This document shows positions 56,897-64,000 of a DNA stretch of 64,000 nt, piece after piece. Origin of the DNA: a bacterium 1XD8-76 (GTDB taxonomy: Bacteria > Bacillota > Clostridia > Lachnospirales > Lachnospiraceae); the NCBI GenBank assembly GCA_003611955.1, contig RAZE01000005.1, positions 112,298 through 176,297 of the forward strand. Direction: 5' to 3'. Within the stretch, counting starts at the first letter, position 1. The number at the start of each line of letters is the position of its first letter. The notes beneath the pieces were generated by a model. That model saw only the letters and a program-made list of their open reading frames with translations, was not told the origin of the DNA and searched no databases. Both the position numbers and the translations under genes were made by a program.

Positions 56897-57748
56897 TCAC
56901 ACAAGCTTCATAAACGCGCCAAGATTTCCCCTCCGCCCATGGCTCGCCCGATGAGAAAACAGAAAATCCGGATTACAGCATGTGCAGATATCCGTCACCT
57001 CGATCTGCTCTGCAGGGATTCCAGCCTCCAGCATGACAAGGCGGTTTGCCTCCCAGAGATTTAACTGATATTTCCCGGGTTTTGTCCGGTAAAAAAGAGA
57101 ATCCCACATGCGCTCCTCCGGAAAAGCTCTCCGAAACTCCTCAATGACATCCTCACTCACCTCATAACAATCCTGGCAGATGGACGGTCCAATCGCCGCA
57201 CGGACATCTTCCGGTTCTGTCCCGAAAGCCTCCCGCATCTTCTCCACTGTTTTTCTGCCGATCTTCTGCACGGTTCCCCGCCAGCCGGAGTGGGAGAGAC
57301 CGATGGCCCTCCTCACCGGATCCACGAAAAACAGGGGCACGCAATCCGCAAAAAAAGTGCAGAGCACAATCCCCTTCTCCTGTGTGATAAGTCCGTCTAC
57401 CTCCGTATAATCTTTCGGCTTTATGACCCCTTTCCCCCTGTCTTTCTCCGTGACAAGCCGGATATGGTCCGTATGGGTCTGGTCCGAGCAGACCATATCC
57501 TCCGCACTGCTCCCCAGCACCTCCGCGATCCGACGGTAATTCTCATCTACCGCTTCTTTTTCATCCCCTCTCGCATAGCTGAGATTCATCGATCGATAGA
57601 TCCCCTCGCTGACACCGCCCTCCCTGGTGGAAAAAAGATGGCGCACCACCCCTGTCCTCTCCAATCCCGGAAAGGTGAGGTATGTCACGCCATTTTCCGC
57701 CGTATGTACTGCCAGGGCTTCCCGCCCCTCTTTTCTATTTAATTCCAT
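56897..57748 (-). CDS. YlmD/YfiH family multicopper-oxidase-like purine nucleoside phosphorylase
   Basis: The start at ATG 57748 (GGAG upstream) gives 283 residues. Signature residues of the LACC1/YfiH family are VCSDQTHTDHI (His), FFADCVPLFFVDPVRRAIGLSHSGWRGT (Cys and His) and AAIGPSICQDCYEV, with CTCCNPDFLFSHRASHGRRG at the C-terminus. The family uses Zn to phosphorolyse or deaminate purine nucleosides. It is transcribed toward the unknown cluster and may share read-through transcripts. Confidence 0.92.
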   Translation of the reverse strand: MELNRKEGREALAVHTAENGVTYLTFPGLERTGVVRHLFSTREGGVSEGIYRSMNLSYARGDEKEAVDENYRRIAEVLGSSAEDMVCSDQTHTDHIRLVTEKDRGKGVIKPKDYTEVDGLITQEKGIVLCTFFADCVPLFFVDPVRRAIGLSHSGWRGTVQKIGRKTVEKMREAFGTEPEDVRAAIGPSICQDCYEVSEDVIEEFRRAFPEERMWDSLFYRTKPGKYQLNLWEANRLVMLEAGIPAEQIEVTDICTCCNPDFLFSHRASHGRRGNLGAFMKLV

Positions 57749-57812
57749 ATCGACTCTCCAATACATGTTTTTTATGCATCCCTTTTTGCCAAATTGTTCA
57801 GCCATGCCATTC

Positions 57813-57870
57813 ATAAGTCACCGGAATCTGCATTTCCCCCGACCATACCGTAAATTGGCCGGTGACTTAT
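57813..57870. repeat. Inverted repeat, 12-bp perfect arms
   Basis: ATAAGTCACCGG (57813-57824) faces CCGGTGACTTAT (57859-57870) across 34 nt, just upstream of the ylmD-like gene. No T tract. It is followed at once by a second, longer hairpin. Confidence 0.8.
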
Positions 57871-57893
57871 TTCATGTCGGGCGTCCGCCCTAT

Positions 57894-57958
57894 AGAATGG
57901 GATATGCAAACTGCTTCATGTGAGCAAGCTCCCAACAGCAGTTTGCATATCCCATTCT
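57894..57958. repeat. Hairpin with 22-bp perfect inverted repeat
   Basis: 57894-57915 and 57937-57958 are perfect complements (AGAATGGGATATGC... onwards), separated by a 21-nt loop. No poly-T run follows on either strand. It ends 15 bp from the yraN stop. It could be a mobile hairpin element, a 3' RNA-stabilising structure or a rho-type termination site. Confidence 0.9.
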
Positions 57959-57973
57959 GCACGGCTGAACTGG

Positions 57974-58324
57974 TTACACATATTCATACGCATTCCGAAA
58001 CCAGCTGATCTTTTCCCCGCAGATCGCCACCACATCGAACCGCACCGGAGAAAAGTCTCCCATCTTATGCAGCATCCGATAGTAGTCCGCCACCCGGCAT
58101 ATCCTCCACTGTTTCCTGTAATCCACCGCCTCCTGCGGCATGCCCATTCGGGTATTCCTGCGATACTTCACCTCCACGAAAACCGTGGTCTCTCCGTCCT
58201 TCGCCACAATATCGATCTCCCCGTACCGGTTCCGAAAATTGTGACATACGATCCGCAGGCCCCGTTCCTCCAGAAACGCTCCTGCTTTTTTCTCGTAGAA
58301 TTCTCCTACTCTCCTCTTATTCAT
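57974..58324 (-). CDS. yraN: UPF0102 family endonuclease-like protein YraN
   Basis: ATG 58324 after AAGGGGC gives 116 residues. Core nuclease-fold motifs are GAFLEERGLRIV, NRYGEIDIVAKDG (Glu and Asp) and TVFVEVKYR (E-x-K), as in Holliday-junction resolvase-like proteins. Its cellular role is uncertain. It lies downstream of rnhB-ylqG-ylqH on the same strand, flanked by two long hairpin elements. Confidence 0.92.
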   Translation of the reverse strand: MNKRRVGEFYEKKAGAFLEERGLRIVCHNFRNRYGEIDIVAKDGETTVFVEVKYRRNTRMGMPQEAVDYRKQWRICRVADYYRMLHKMGDFSPVRFDVVAICGEKISWFRNAYEYV

Positions 58325-58388
58325 AAAGCCCCTTCCCTCTCTCCGGGCCAAGGCTTACAACCGTTCTATTTCCCCATTCCTGCAAGCA

Positions 58389-58528
58389 CCCCCAGAATGG
58401 CAATCCAATTCTCAAGGAGCCCCTTAAAAAGCGTCGGCACTTAACGAGGTTTTTCACGAGTTTAGTGTCCGCTACGCTTTTTATGGAGCGAGAGCGCGGC
58501 GGCGGAGAAATGGATTACCATCTGGGGG
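58389..58528. repeat. 140-bp imperfect palindromic element
   Basis: The outer arms 58389-58413 and 58505-58528 (starting CCCCCAGAATGG, ending CCATCTGGGGG) match at about 22 of 24 positions with one bulge. An inner stem AAAAAGCGT / ACGCTTTTT lies at 58426-58434 and 58474-58482. The centre holds CACTTAACGAG ... CGAGTTTAGTG. There is no ORF. It resembles a MITE or a structured RNA between ylqH and yraN. Confidence 0.75.
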
Positions 58529-58537
58529 CCTGCCAAA

Positions 58538-58831
58538 TCACTTTTTCATCTTCGCGCGAATCTTATCCATCGCATCCACAAACACCAGTATCTCCGCCAC
58601 GACCTCATAGAGCTCCGGCGGGATCATCTCCCCGATGTCCAGCCGGGACAGCGTGTTTGCCAGCTCATTGTCCCGGTGCAGCGGCACATTTGCCTCCTTC
58701 GCCTTCTCGATGATCTTCTCCGCCAGAACTCCCTTGCCGGTGGCAATGATCCGGGGTGCCTCATCGTTGGGGTCGTACTCCAGCGCCACCGCCGTCTTTG
58801 GTTTTTTATCTTTCCCATTCCCCTGCGCCAT
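58538..58831 (-). CDS. ylqH: FlhB C-terminal-like protein (YlqH type)
   Basis: The 97-residue protein resembles the cytoplasmic C-terminal domain of FlhB: AVALEYDPNDEAPRIIATGKG, then AEKIIEKAKEANVPLHRDNELA, with no membrane part. The NPTH autocleavage motif is absent; this position reads YDPND. It follows the FliK-like gene by 3 bp, as ylqG-ylqH in Bacillus. Its role outside flagella is unclear. Confidence 0.9.
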   Translation of the reverse strand: MAQGNGKDKKPKTAVALEYDPNDEAPRIIATGKGVLAEKIIEKAKEANVPLHRDNELANTLSRLDIGEMIPPELYEVVAEILVFVDAMDKIRAKMKK

Positions 58832-58834
58832 ACA

Positions 58835-60436
58835 CTATGCCCTCACATCAAAAGCCGTGTAAGAGACCATCGTATCACTCTCCTCAATTCCCCGGATACG
58901 GGACATGACGTTCTCTTCCTGCTCCTTCTCCTTATATTTCATCTCCGCCTGCATATGATATCCCTTCTTCTCCAGCCGCTCATTCAGAACATGAATATGA
59001 TCCGCCAGAAAATCCAGTACGCCCTCGTTCGCCAGTGTAAACTGCGTGGAGACATTGTAATCTTTCATCTTCACATAGATATCCAGATCGCCCAAATGCT
59101 CCATCTCCAGGTGAAGCAGCGCGCTGGTCGAACCGTCCTCGGAAACTTTTCCCTTCTTTTTCTGATAGACATACAACTCTCCGTGCGCATTCTCCATGGA
59201 TGTTTTTAACGGTATCTGGAGATAGGGAAACATCTGATTCACGTTCTGCATAAACTGCAGATTCTGATTCATCTGATGTACCGCCTGCCCTGCCTGCGTA
59301 TCCGCTTTTCCGGCCGCGGAAAAGATCTCCTGCAACTGTCCGGACTGGTTTTTTATCTTCTGATAAAAATTCTTCACTTCCTCTTTATCGGCAAAACTCT
59401 CCGGCTTTATTGTCCATTGTTCCGACAGCAGACTTCTCACCTGCGCCGTGAAATCTTTCTGCATCCCCTGCAGACGCTCCTCCAGGCCTTCCGGCAGCTT
59501 AAGCCTTCCCTGCTCCGCCAGTTTCGCGCCGTCCTTCAACAACACCGCGCCGTCCTCGTCCGCCAGCTGCTGCAGCACTCTCGTCGTCACCTGGTTTAAA
59601 TCCGTCCCGCTCTGTCCGTTTATTCGGCCCTCGCCGAGAGCTCCCCCCTCCGAGATCTCTTTCATCAATCCGTCCAGCTCCCGCATAAGCGACGTCACAG
59701 AAGCCTGCTCTCCGCCGGCTTCCCCGCCCTGCAGCGCCTCCAGCATATCTTTCATAAACTGAAGCCCGGCCAGCGGCTTCCCTTCCCCGTCAAAAGAAGA
59801 AAGCACTCCGGGCAGAGCATCCGTTATGTGATCCATCGTATATAAAAGCTGATGCTGCATGTTCTTTGTCGCCTCATACTGCATCACATTAGTCTCGTTG
59901 ATCTCCAGCCCCATCGCCGTCAATCTGACAATCGTGTCAGGTGACGCCTGCGGAAAATCCGCGACTGCCTTTCCCATCTGCCACAGACTGCTCTTATCGA
60001 TCGGCAGCCCCTCTTCCATCATACTGTTTACCATCGCGATATTCTCGCCGGAGAGCGGCATCCCCGCCGCGTTCAGCGCGCCCATAGCAGCACTTTTCCC
60101 CGCGGAAAGATTGGTATACAGAGGGCTCAGCGTCAACTTATCATCCGAATTTCCTTTTACTTCAAAGAGCATCTGTTGTCCGATGGAGGTTTTGATATCC
60201 CCGTCCAGCCTGGCTCCTATCTCCACGCCGCTTCCGATATCCAGCAGAATCTGACTGCCCTGCATGGAGCTGATTCTGCCGCCTATGGTCTGACCGGCGA
60301 CCAGGGAATTTAAGACCGCGCTGGCATGGAGCTGTTTTGCGACAGCGGAAGCAGACGCCACACTGCCCGCCGCGCCCGTCTGATTTGTCTGTCCTGAAGT
60401 TACTTTGGATAAAATATCCGTAAGCGTGATATTCAT
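58835..60436 (-). CDS. ylqG: FliK-like protein (YlqG type)
   Basis: The 533-residue protein begins with a Ser/Thr/Ala-rich segment (MNITLTDILSKVTSGQTNQ), then a small beta region (GGRISSMQGSQILLDIGSGVEIGARL), a helical middle, and a C-terminal FliK-type domain ending with HLEMEHLGDLDIYVKMKDYNVS and NERLEKKGYHMQAEM. The start overlaps the rnhB stop by 4 bp. No other flagellar genes are in the window, consistent with the ylqG-ylqH pair being kept next to rnhB. Confidence 0.85.
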   Translation of the reverse strand: MNITLTDILSKVTSGQTNQTGAAGSVASASAVAKQLHASAVLNSLVAGQTIGGRISSMQGSQILLDIGSGVEIGARLDGDIKTSIGQQMLFEVKGNSDDKLTLSPLYTNLSAGKSAAMGALNAAGMPLSGENIAMVNSMMEEGLPIDKSSLWQMGKAVADFPQASPDTIVRLTAMGLEINETNVMQYEATKNMQHQLLYTMDHITDALPGVLSSFDGEGKPLAGLQFMKDMLEALQGGEAGGEQASVTSLMRELDGLMKEISEGGALGEGRINGQSGTDLNQVTTRVLQQLADEDGAVLLKDGAKLAEQGRLKLPEGLEERLQGMQKDFTAQVRSLLSEQWTIKPESFADKEEVKNFYQKIKNQSGQLQEIFSAAGKADTQAGQAVHQMNQNLQFMQNVNQMFPYLQIPLKTSMENAHGELYVYQKKKGKVSEDGSTSALLHLEMEHLGDLDIYVKMKDYNVSTQFTLANEGVLDFLADHIHVLNERLEKKGYHMQAEMKYKEKEQEENVMSRIRGIEESDTMVSYTAFDVRA

Positions 60437-61185
60437 AGATTTTTAATAAAACTCTTCCTGTGAATGGGCGTGGGCCCATATTTTCTGATCGCTTCTATGT
60501 GCGCGGAAGAACCATACCCCTTATGGGAGGCGAAACCGTACTCCGGATAGATCTCATCATATTTGACCATCAGCCGGTCTCTCGTCACCTTAGCCACGAT
60601 GCTGGCCGCCGCTATGGAAATACTTTTCGCATCCCCCTTGATGATCGGCACCTGCCTGATCCCTATGCCCGGAATCGTAACCGCGTCGTTGAGCAACAGA
60701 TCCGGCTCGGGCGAGAGAGCGCGCACCGCCTCCCGCATCGCCTCATATGTCGCCTGCAGAATGTTGATCTCATCGATCCGCGCCGGCGTATTGTAACCTG
60801 TTCCCACCGCAAGGGCGCTTTCCATGATCTCTTCATATAACTCTTCTCTCTTTTTTTCGGATAATTTCTTGGAATCGTTTAGATACAGAAGACTGCAATT
60901 TTTTGGCAGAATGACGGCTCCCGCCACCACCGGTCCCGCCAGAGGCCCCCGGCCCACCTCGTCGATACCGCAGATATAAGAATACGCATCATACTGCCTC
61001 TCATACCGTTTCATCTCCTCCGTGCGCCGCACTTCCCTCTCGTATGACTCGATCCGCTTTCTCGCGGAAGCGACCGCCGCCTGCACCCCGCTTCTCGCAT
61101 CCCCTTCATAGGAAGCGATAAGCTGCGGCAGACCGGCGATCCCGCACTCCGAAAATTTCTGTCTTATCTCCGCCGTCTTTTCCAT
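60433..61185 (-). CDS. rnhB: Ribonuclease HII
   Basis: The 250-residue enzyme cleaves RNA in RNA-DNA hybrids. Catalytic residues are in CGIDEVGRGPLAGPVVAGAVI (Asp, Glu, about 73-74), a mid Asp in DLLLNDAV, and KGDAKSISIAAASIVAKVTRD. The N-terminal 65 residues form the extra helical domain seen in Gram-positive RNase HII. It belongs to the rplS-lepB-rbgA-lepB-rnhB run. Confidence 0.96.
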   Translation of the reverse strand: MEKTAEIRQKFSECGIAGLPQLIASYEGDARSGVQAAVASARKRIESYEREVRRTEEMKRYERQYDAYSYICGIDEVGRGPLAGPVVAGAVILPKNCSLLYLNDSKKLSEKKREELYEEIMESALAVGTGYNTPARIDEINILQATYEAMREAVRALSPEPDLLLNDAVTIPGIGIRQVPIIKGDAKSISIAAASIVAKVTRDRLMVKYDEIYPEYGFASHKGYGSSAHIEAIRKYGPTPIHRKSFIKNL

Positions 61186-61201
61186 ACTTCCCCTTTTGTC
61201 T

Positions 61202-61744
61202 CTACTGATGTTTCAGCTTCCCGAATTTTTCAAACGGATAGATCCGCACCCAGGCCCTGCCAATAATATCATCCTTATGGATATTTCCCACCAGCTCGGC
61301 CCTGCCGTCGGTACTGTTGTTGCGGTTATCTCCCAGCACAAAATATTCATCCTCGCCCAGAAGTATCTCATCCTCCGCCCTGCCAGGGTCCTGGATGACC
61401 TCCAACCCGTAACTTTCCTCGAGCTGTTCTCCGTCGATATAGATATTGCCGTCCCAATCGATCCTCACCGTCTCTCCCGGCATACCGATGATCCGTTTGA
61501 TGTAGTAGGTCTCCTCCTCATACTGGAACGGAAAGACGATGATATCAAAGCGCTGGGGCTCATGAAAGCGGTAGGAAATTTTATCTACGATCAGATTGTC
61601 CGCATCCTGCAGCGTCGGCTCCATGGAGCTGCCCTGCACCTCGGTCCTCTGCCCCACATAGTGAATGATCAGATACGTCGCCAACAGCACCACCAGCAGA
61701 TAGATACTGGTACTCAATATTTCCTTTACAACACTCTTTTTCAT
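61202..61744 (-). CDS. lepB: Signal peptidase I (second copy)
   Basis: ATG 61744 with AGAGGTG upstream gives 180 residues; an in-frame GTG lies 9 bp earlier. An N-terminal membrane anchor is followed by the catalytic Ser motif GSSMEPTLQDADNLIVDKI, the catalytic Lys in YYIKRIIGMPGE, and GDNRNNSTDGRAELVG. It cleaves signal peptides at the outer face of the membrane. A paralogue is encoded at 62629-63216, on the other side of rbgA. Confidence 0.95.
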   Translation of the reverse strand: MKKSVVKEILSTSIYLLVVLLATYLIIHYVGQRTEVQGSSMEPTLQDADNLIVDKISYRFHEPQRFDIIVFPFQYEEETYYIKRIIGMPGETVRIDWDGNIYIDGEQLEESYGLEVIQDPGRAEDEILLGEDEYFVLGDNRNNSTDGRAELVGNIHKDDIIGRAWVRIYPFEKFGKLKHQ

Positions 61745-61756
61745 CTCCGTCACCTC

Positions 61757-62611
61757 TTACGCATTGTCTGTCTGCGGCAGCTCCAGAGTAATTCTCCCCA
61801 GCCTGCCGCTCCTGAAATCATCCAGCAAAAGAGCCGCCGCCTTCTCCGTATCCAGCTCTTCGCCTTTCAAAAGACATCCACGCTTTCTCGCAATATCTCT
61901 CAAAAGCTCAAACGCTTCTCTGTCCTCCTCCACGCCGTAGCGCTTCGCAAGCGCTCCTCCATACCCTTCGCGCAGCATTTTTATCAGGTCCTCCGCCATC
62001 TCCTCCACCTGAATCACATGGTCATTCATCGACCCGATCAGCGCCAGCTTCAGACCCACTTCCTGGCTCTCAAACTTCGGCCACAAAATACCGGGCGTAT
62101 CCAGAAGTTCCAGGGACTTATTCAGGCGGATCCACTGCTTTCCCTTCGTGACCCCCGGCTTATTCCCGGTCTTCGTGCAGGCTTTCCCCGCAAAGGAATT
62201 GATAAACGTAGATTTTCCCACATTAGGAATTCCCACCACCATCGCCCGGACCGGCCTGTTTAGGATGCCCCGCCTTCTGTCCCGCTCGATCTTTTCCCTG
62301 CACGCCTCCTGCACAAGACCGTGTATCGCCTTCATGCCGCTGCCGCTCTGGGAATTGACTTCCAGCACATACATTCCCTGCCCCTGAAAATATTCCTTCC
62401 ACAGTTTACCCGCGCGCTCATCCGCCAGATCCGACTTGTTTAACAAAATCAGCCTGGACTTATTTCTTCCCAGCGCATCGATATCAGGGTTCCTGCTGGA
62501 GGCCGGAATCCTCGCGTCCACAAGTTCGATCACAAGATCGATAAGCTTTATATTCTCTTCCATCATCCTCCGGGCTTTTGTCATATGTCCCGGATACCAT
62601 TGATAATTCAT
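61757..62611 (-). CDS. rbgA: Ribosome biogenesis GTPase RbgA (YlqF)
   Basis: The 284-residue circularly permuted GTPase has G4 (LNKSDLAD, about 55-62) before G1 (GIPNVGKSTFIN, about 123-134) and then G3 (LDTPGILWP). The N-terminal YPGHMTKARRMM is typical. It acts in late 50S assembly. The permuted order G4-G1-G3 and the lepB/rnhB neighbours fix the identity. Confidence 0.96.
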   Translation of the reverse strand: MNYQWYPGHMTKARRMMEENIKLIDLVIELVDARIPASSRNPDIDALGRNKSRLILLNKSDLADERAGKLWKEYFQGQGMYVLEVNSQSGSGMKAIHGLVQEACREKIERDRRRGILNRPVRAMVVGIPNVGKSTFINSFAGKACTKTGNKPGVTKGKQWIRLNKSLELLDTPGILWPKFESQEVGLKLALIGSMNDHVIQVEEMAEDLIKMLREGYGGALAKRYGVEEDREAFELLRDIARKRGCLLKGEELDTEKAAALLLDDFRSGRLGRITLELPQTDNA

Positions 62612-62628
62612 ACTCTCCGACTTCCCGT

Positions 62629-63216
62629 CTACTCAATAAATCCTATTCTGTCAATGCTGTTTCCCAGCTTGAACCACGCCTTTCCCGCGATCGTCTCCGC
62701 TTTCACCGCCCCCACGTTGGCGGAACGGCTGTCCTCGCTGTTGTTTCGGTTATCCCCCAGTACAAAATATTCCTCTTCCCCCAGAGTGATGCCTTTCTCG
62801 GCAATTCCTCCGTCCTCTATCGTATCATAACTGTCATCTTCCTCGTAGAAATAACCGTCCAGATATATCCTGCCGTCGCTGATAGTGATGGTCTCCCCCG
62901 GAAGTCCCACCACGCGCTTAATATAGTAATGCGTATTCTCATTTCCGTTCGGCAGAAAAACGATCACATCGCCTCTCTTCGGCGAGCCGAAACTGTAATT
63001 GATCTTGTTGATCAGGACACTCTGGCCATTGTACAGGCAGGGTTCCATCGAGGCGCCGATCACACTCGTCTTCAATCCCACGGAATAGACAAACACAAAG
63101 GCGATCAAAACGGCAAGCACAAAAAAGAAGCCCCAGCTTCCGATTTCCTTCAGCAACTCCACACTGATCGTCTTTCGTTTCTTATAAAAATGAAGTCCCT
63201 TGCTTTTTCTGGACAT
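62629..63216 (-). CDS. lepB: Signal peptidase I (first copy)
   Basis: The start at ATG 63216 gives 195 residues. A basic N-terminus and one membrane helix precede IGASMEPCLYNGQSVLINKI (catalytic Ser), HYYIKRVVGLPGE (catalytic Lys), and GDNRNNSEDSRSANVG. It is similar throughout to the second copy, so they are probably duplicates. It lies between rplS (82 bp) and rbgA (17 bp). Confidence 0.95.
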   Translation of the reverse strand: MSRKSKGLHFYKKRKTISVELLKEIGSWGFFFVLAVLIAFVFVYSVGLKTSVIGASMEPCLYNGQSVLINKINYSFGSPKRGDVIVFLPNGNENTHYYIKRVVGLPGETITISDGRIYLDGYFYEEDDSYDTIEDGGIAEKGITLGEEEYFVLGDNRNNSEDSRSANVGAVKAETIAGKAWFKLGNSIDRIGFIE

Positions 63217-63298
63217 AATTTTCCCGCCTGTGTAAATGATAAAATCAGTATAACAAAAAAGGAGAACCATTACAACCGTAACAGTTCCCCCCCTGTTT

Positions 63299-63646
63299 TT
63301 ACCGAACAGCTTCTTTTACTTTTGCCTTCTTACCGGAAAGATTTCTCAAGTAGAACAGTTTCGCCCTTCTCACTTTACCTCTTCTCACCACTTCGACTTT
63401 CACCACGTTGGGAGAATGAAGCGGCCATGTCTTTTCTACGCCGATACCGCCGGAAGATTTTCTGACTGTGAATGTCTCGCGGTTTCCGCCGTTCTGTCTC
63501 TTAATGACAGTCCCCTCAAAAACCTGAACCCTCTCGCGGTTTCCTTCCTTGATCTTACCGTGTACTCTCACGGTATCGCCGACATTAAACTCATCTACCG
63601 TCTCTTTTAACTGAGCCTGTTCAATTTCTCTGATTACATCATTCAT
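63299..63646 (-). CDS. rplS: 50S ribosomal protein L19
   Basis: The 115-residue protein has the L19 pattern: [29 protein letters not shown], then [32 protein letters not shown] and [17 protein letters not shown]. The ribosome site AAGGAGG is strong. It is the first gene of the lepB-rbgA-lepB-rnhB run. Confidence 0.98.
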   Translation of the reverse strand: MNDVIREIEQAQLKETVDEFNVGDTVRVHGKIKEGNRERVQVFEGTVIKRQNGGNRETFTVRKSSGGIGVEKTWPLHSPNVVKVEVVRRGKVRRAKLFYLRNLSGKKAKVKEAVR

Positions 63647-63665
63647 TTATTTCTGCCTCCTTATT

Positions 63666-63704
63666 GATGGGATGTTCTTAATACCTTCGTAACAGAGGAC
63701 CATC
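63666..63704 (-). promoter_or_regulatory. rplS leader hairpin, possible L19 autoregulatory element
   Basis: GATGG and CCATC close a hairpin in the short 5' leader, just before the ribosome site. L19 leaders are known autoregulatory RNAs in Firmicutes; the match here is by position and simple structure only. Confidence 0.4.
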
Positions 63705-63723
63705 TCTTTATCGCAACGGTAGT

Positions 63724-63752
63724 ATTTTATCACAAAGAAGTGACTATTGCAA
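63724..63752 (-). promoter_or_regulatory. Promoter of the rplS operon
   Basis: Minus-strand TTGCAA (63752-63747), a 17-bp spacer and TAAAAT (63729-63724), giving a leader of about 70 nt. Confidence 0.75.
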
Positions 63753-63852
63753 GGAAAATTTTATTTATTTGCCGCATCCCCCCGAAATACGATGCGCCCT
63801 GTCTTTTCATCCATGCGGGTGTTTGACACATCAGTAATCAAAAACGTATCTC

Positions 63853-63879
63853 TAAGCCTTGTAATAGGCTTATTTTTTT
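63853..63879 (+). terminator. Short terminator before the IS-like gene
   Basis: TAAGCC / GGCTTA stem with an 8-nt loop, then T7 on the plus strand. No plus-strand gene precedes it; it may shield the downstream transposase from read-through. Confidence 0.65.
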
Positions 63880-63950
63880 GTCAACTTTTTTGTTTTATTA
63901 TCTAGTAATGTTTAGTGATGTGTGGTATACTGATAACAGAGGTGATAATC

Positions 63951-64000
63951 ATGCGGGTGACAACATCTAAATCCAAAAATTCGGAATCCTTTTACATTAC
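63951..64000 (+). CDS. Start of a transposase-like gene (cut by window edge)
   Basis: Only 16 codons are visible, beginning MRVTTSKSKNSESFYI, with AGAGGTG 7-8 nt upstream. The beginning resembles transposases of the IS1634/IS4 group that start with MRVTTSKSKNS-like sequence, as I recall them. The evidence is only this short stretch plus the AT-rich gap and terminator before it. Confidence 0.55.
   Translation, partial: MRVTTSKSKNSESFYI

Larger units (their letters stand above)
63647..63950. other. Gap between rplS and the IS-like gene
   Basis: These 304 bases hold the rplS leader and promoter (63647-63752), an AT-rich stretch with no ORF I can support (63753-63852), a plus-strand terminator (63853-63879), and AT-rich sequence with a -10-like TATACT (63926-63931) before the ATG at 63951. 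The left end of the IS-like element is probably in 63853-63950; no inverted repeat could be confirmed. Confidence 0.6.

Noticed and set aside
57829..58530. CRISPR-like repeats near yraN
   Set aside because: These are two or three different inverted repeats, not direct repeats with unique spacers.
63770..63840. Short minus-strand reading frame (ATG DEKTGRIVF-like) upstream of rplS
   Set aside because: Only about 17 codons, no ribosome site, and no recognisable family; may be chance or a gene remnant.

Overview
The window looks like chromosomal DNA of a low-to-mid GC Gram-positive anaerobe of the Clostridia, most likely Lachnospiraceae. This is inferred from gene orders typical of Firmicutes (rplS-lepB-rbgA-lepB-rnhB-ylqG-ylqH; a DUF512 radical-SAM protein-der-plsY-gpsA), a YesMN/CUT1 sugar module, LicT-type antitermination, and sigma-A style promoters with strong AGGAGG ribosome sites. 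No rRNA, tRNA, CRISPR array or prophage was seen. Most genes lie on the minus strand. The left edge cuts a histidine kinase and the right edge cuts what looks like an IS transposase.

Region by region. 1-6780: a sugar ABC importer (binding lipoprotein, two permeases, no ATPase) with a YesN/YesM two-component pair, divergent from a DapA/NanA-family aldolase and a D-lyxose/mannose isomerase. 6830-12024: a MATE exporter and pheST, divergently transcribed, each with a short leader containing an intrinsic terminator overlapped by a small reading frame. 12102-16560: a beta-glucoside operon (LicT-type antiterminator, EIIBCA, GH1) with a readable RAT/terminator pair. 16581-23084: ilvD-ilvB, leuB-cdd-add, yajC. 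23249-26669: tgt, a VanY-like carboxypeptidase and aroC. 26678-35944: an ECF sigma factor with a membrane-anchored beta-propeller protein (probable anti-sigma), secreted proteins, an MMPL exporter with a secreted helical partner, and a TetR regulator. 36000-41071: envelope glycosyltransferases and an acyltransferase around tyrS. 41093-44553: a MoxR-VWA module with two membrane proteins. 44578-48997: gpsA, plsY, der and a PDZ/radical-SAM DUF512 protein. 49142-50359: a long-form prs. 56897-63646: a YlmD-like protein, yraN, ylqH, ylqG, rnhB, lepB, rbgA, lepB and rplS.

The most unusual stretch is 50369-56871. It is a minus-strand cluster of a small acidic ORF, a terminator, a PemK/MazF-fold protein, a ClpX-like AAA+ ATPase that keeps an IGF-type ClpP-docking tripeptide but lacks the zinc domain, a 106-residue protein, two clearly paralogous unknown proteins, a 397-residue unknown, and a sigma-like protein whose region-4-like domain is duplicated in tandem. 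A perfect 8-bp inverted repeat lies upstream and a good internal promoter lies inside. I do not recognise this combination as a described system. It could be a proteolysis-controlled alternative transcription or stress/defence module, but that function is inference.

Most housekeeping calls are secure from motifs. Promoter, hairpin and operator calls were made by eye.
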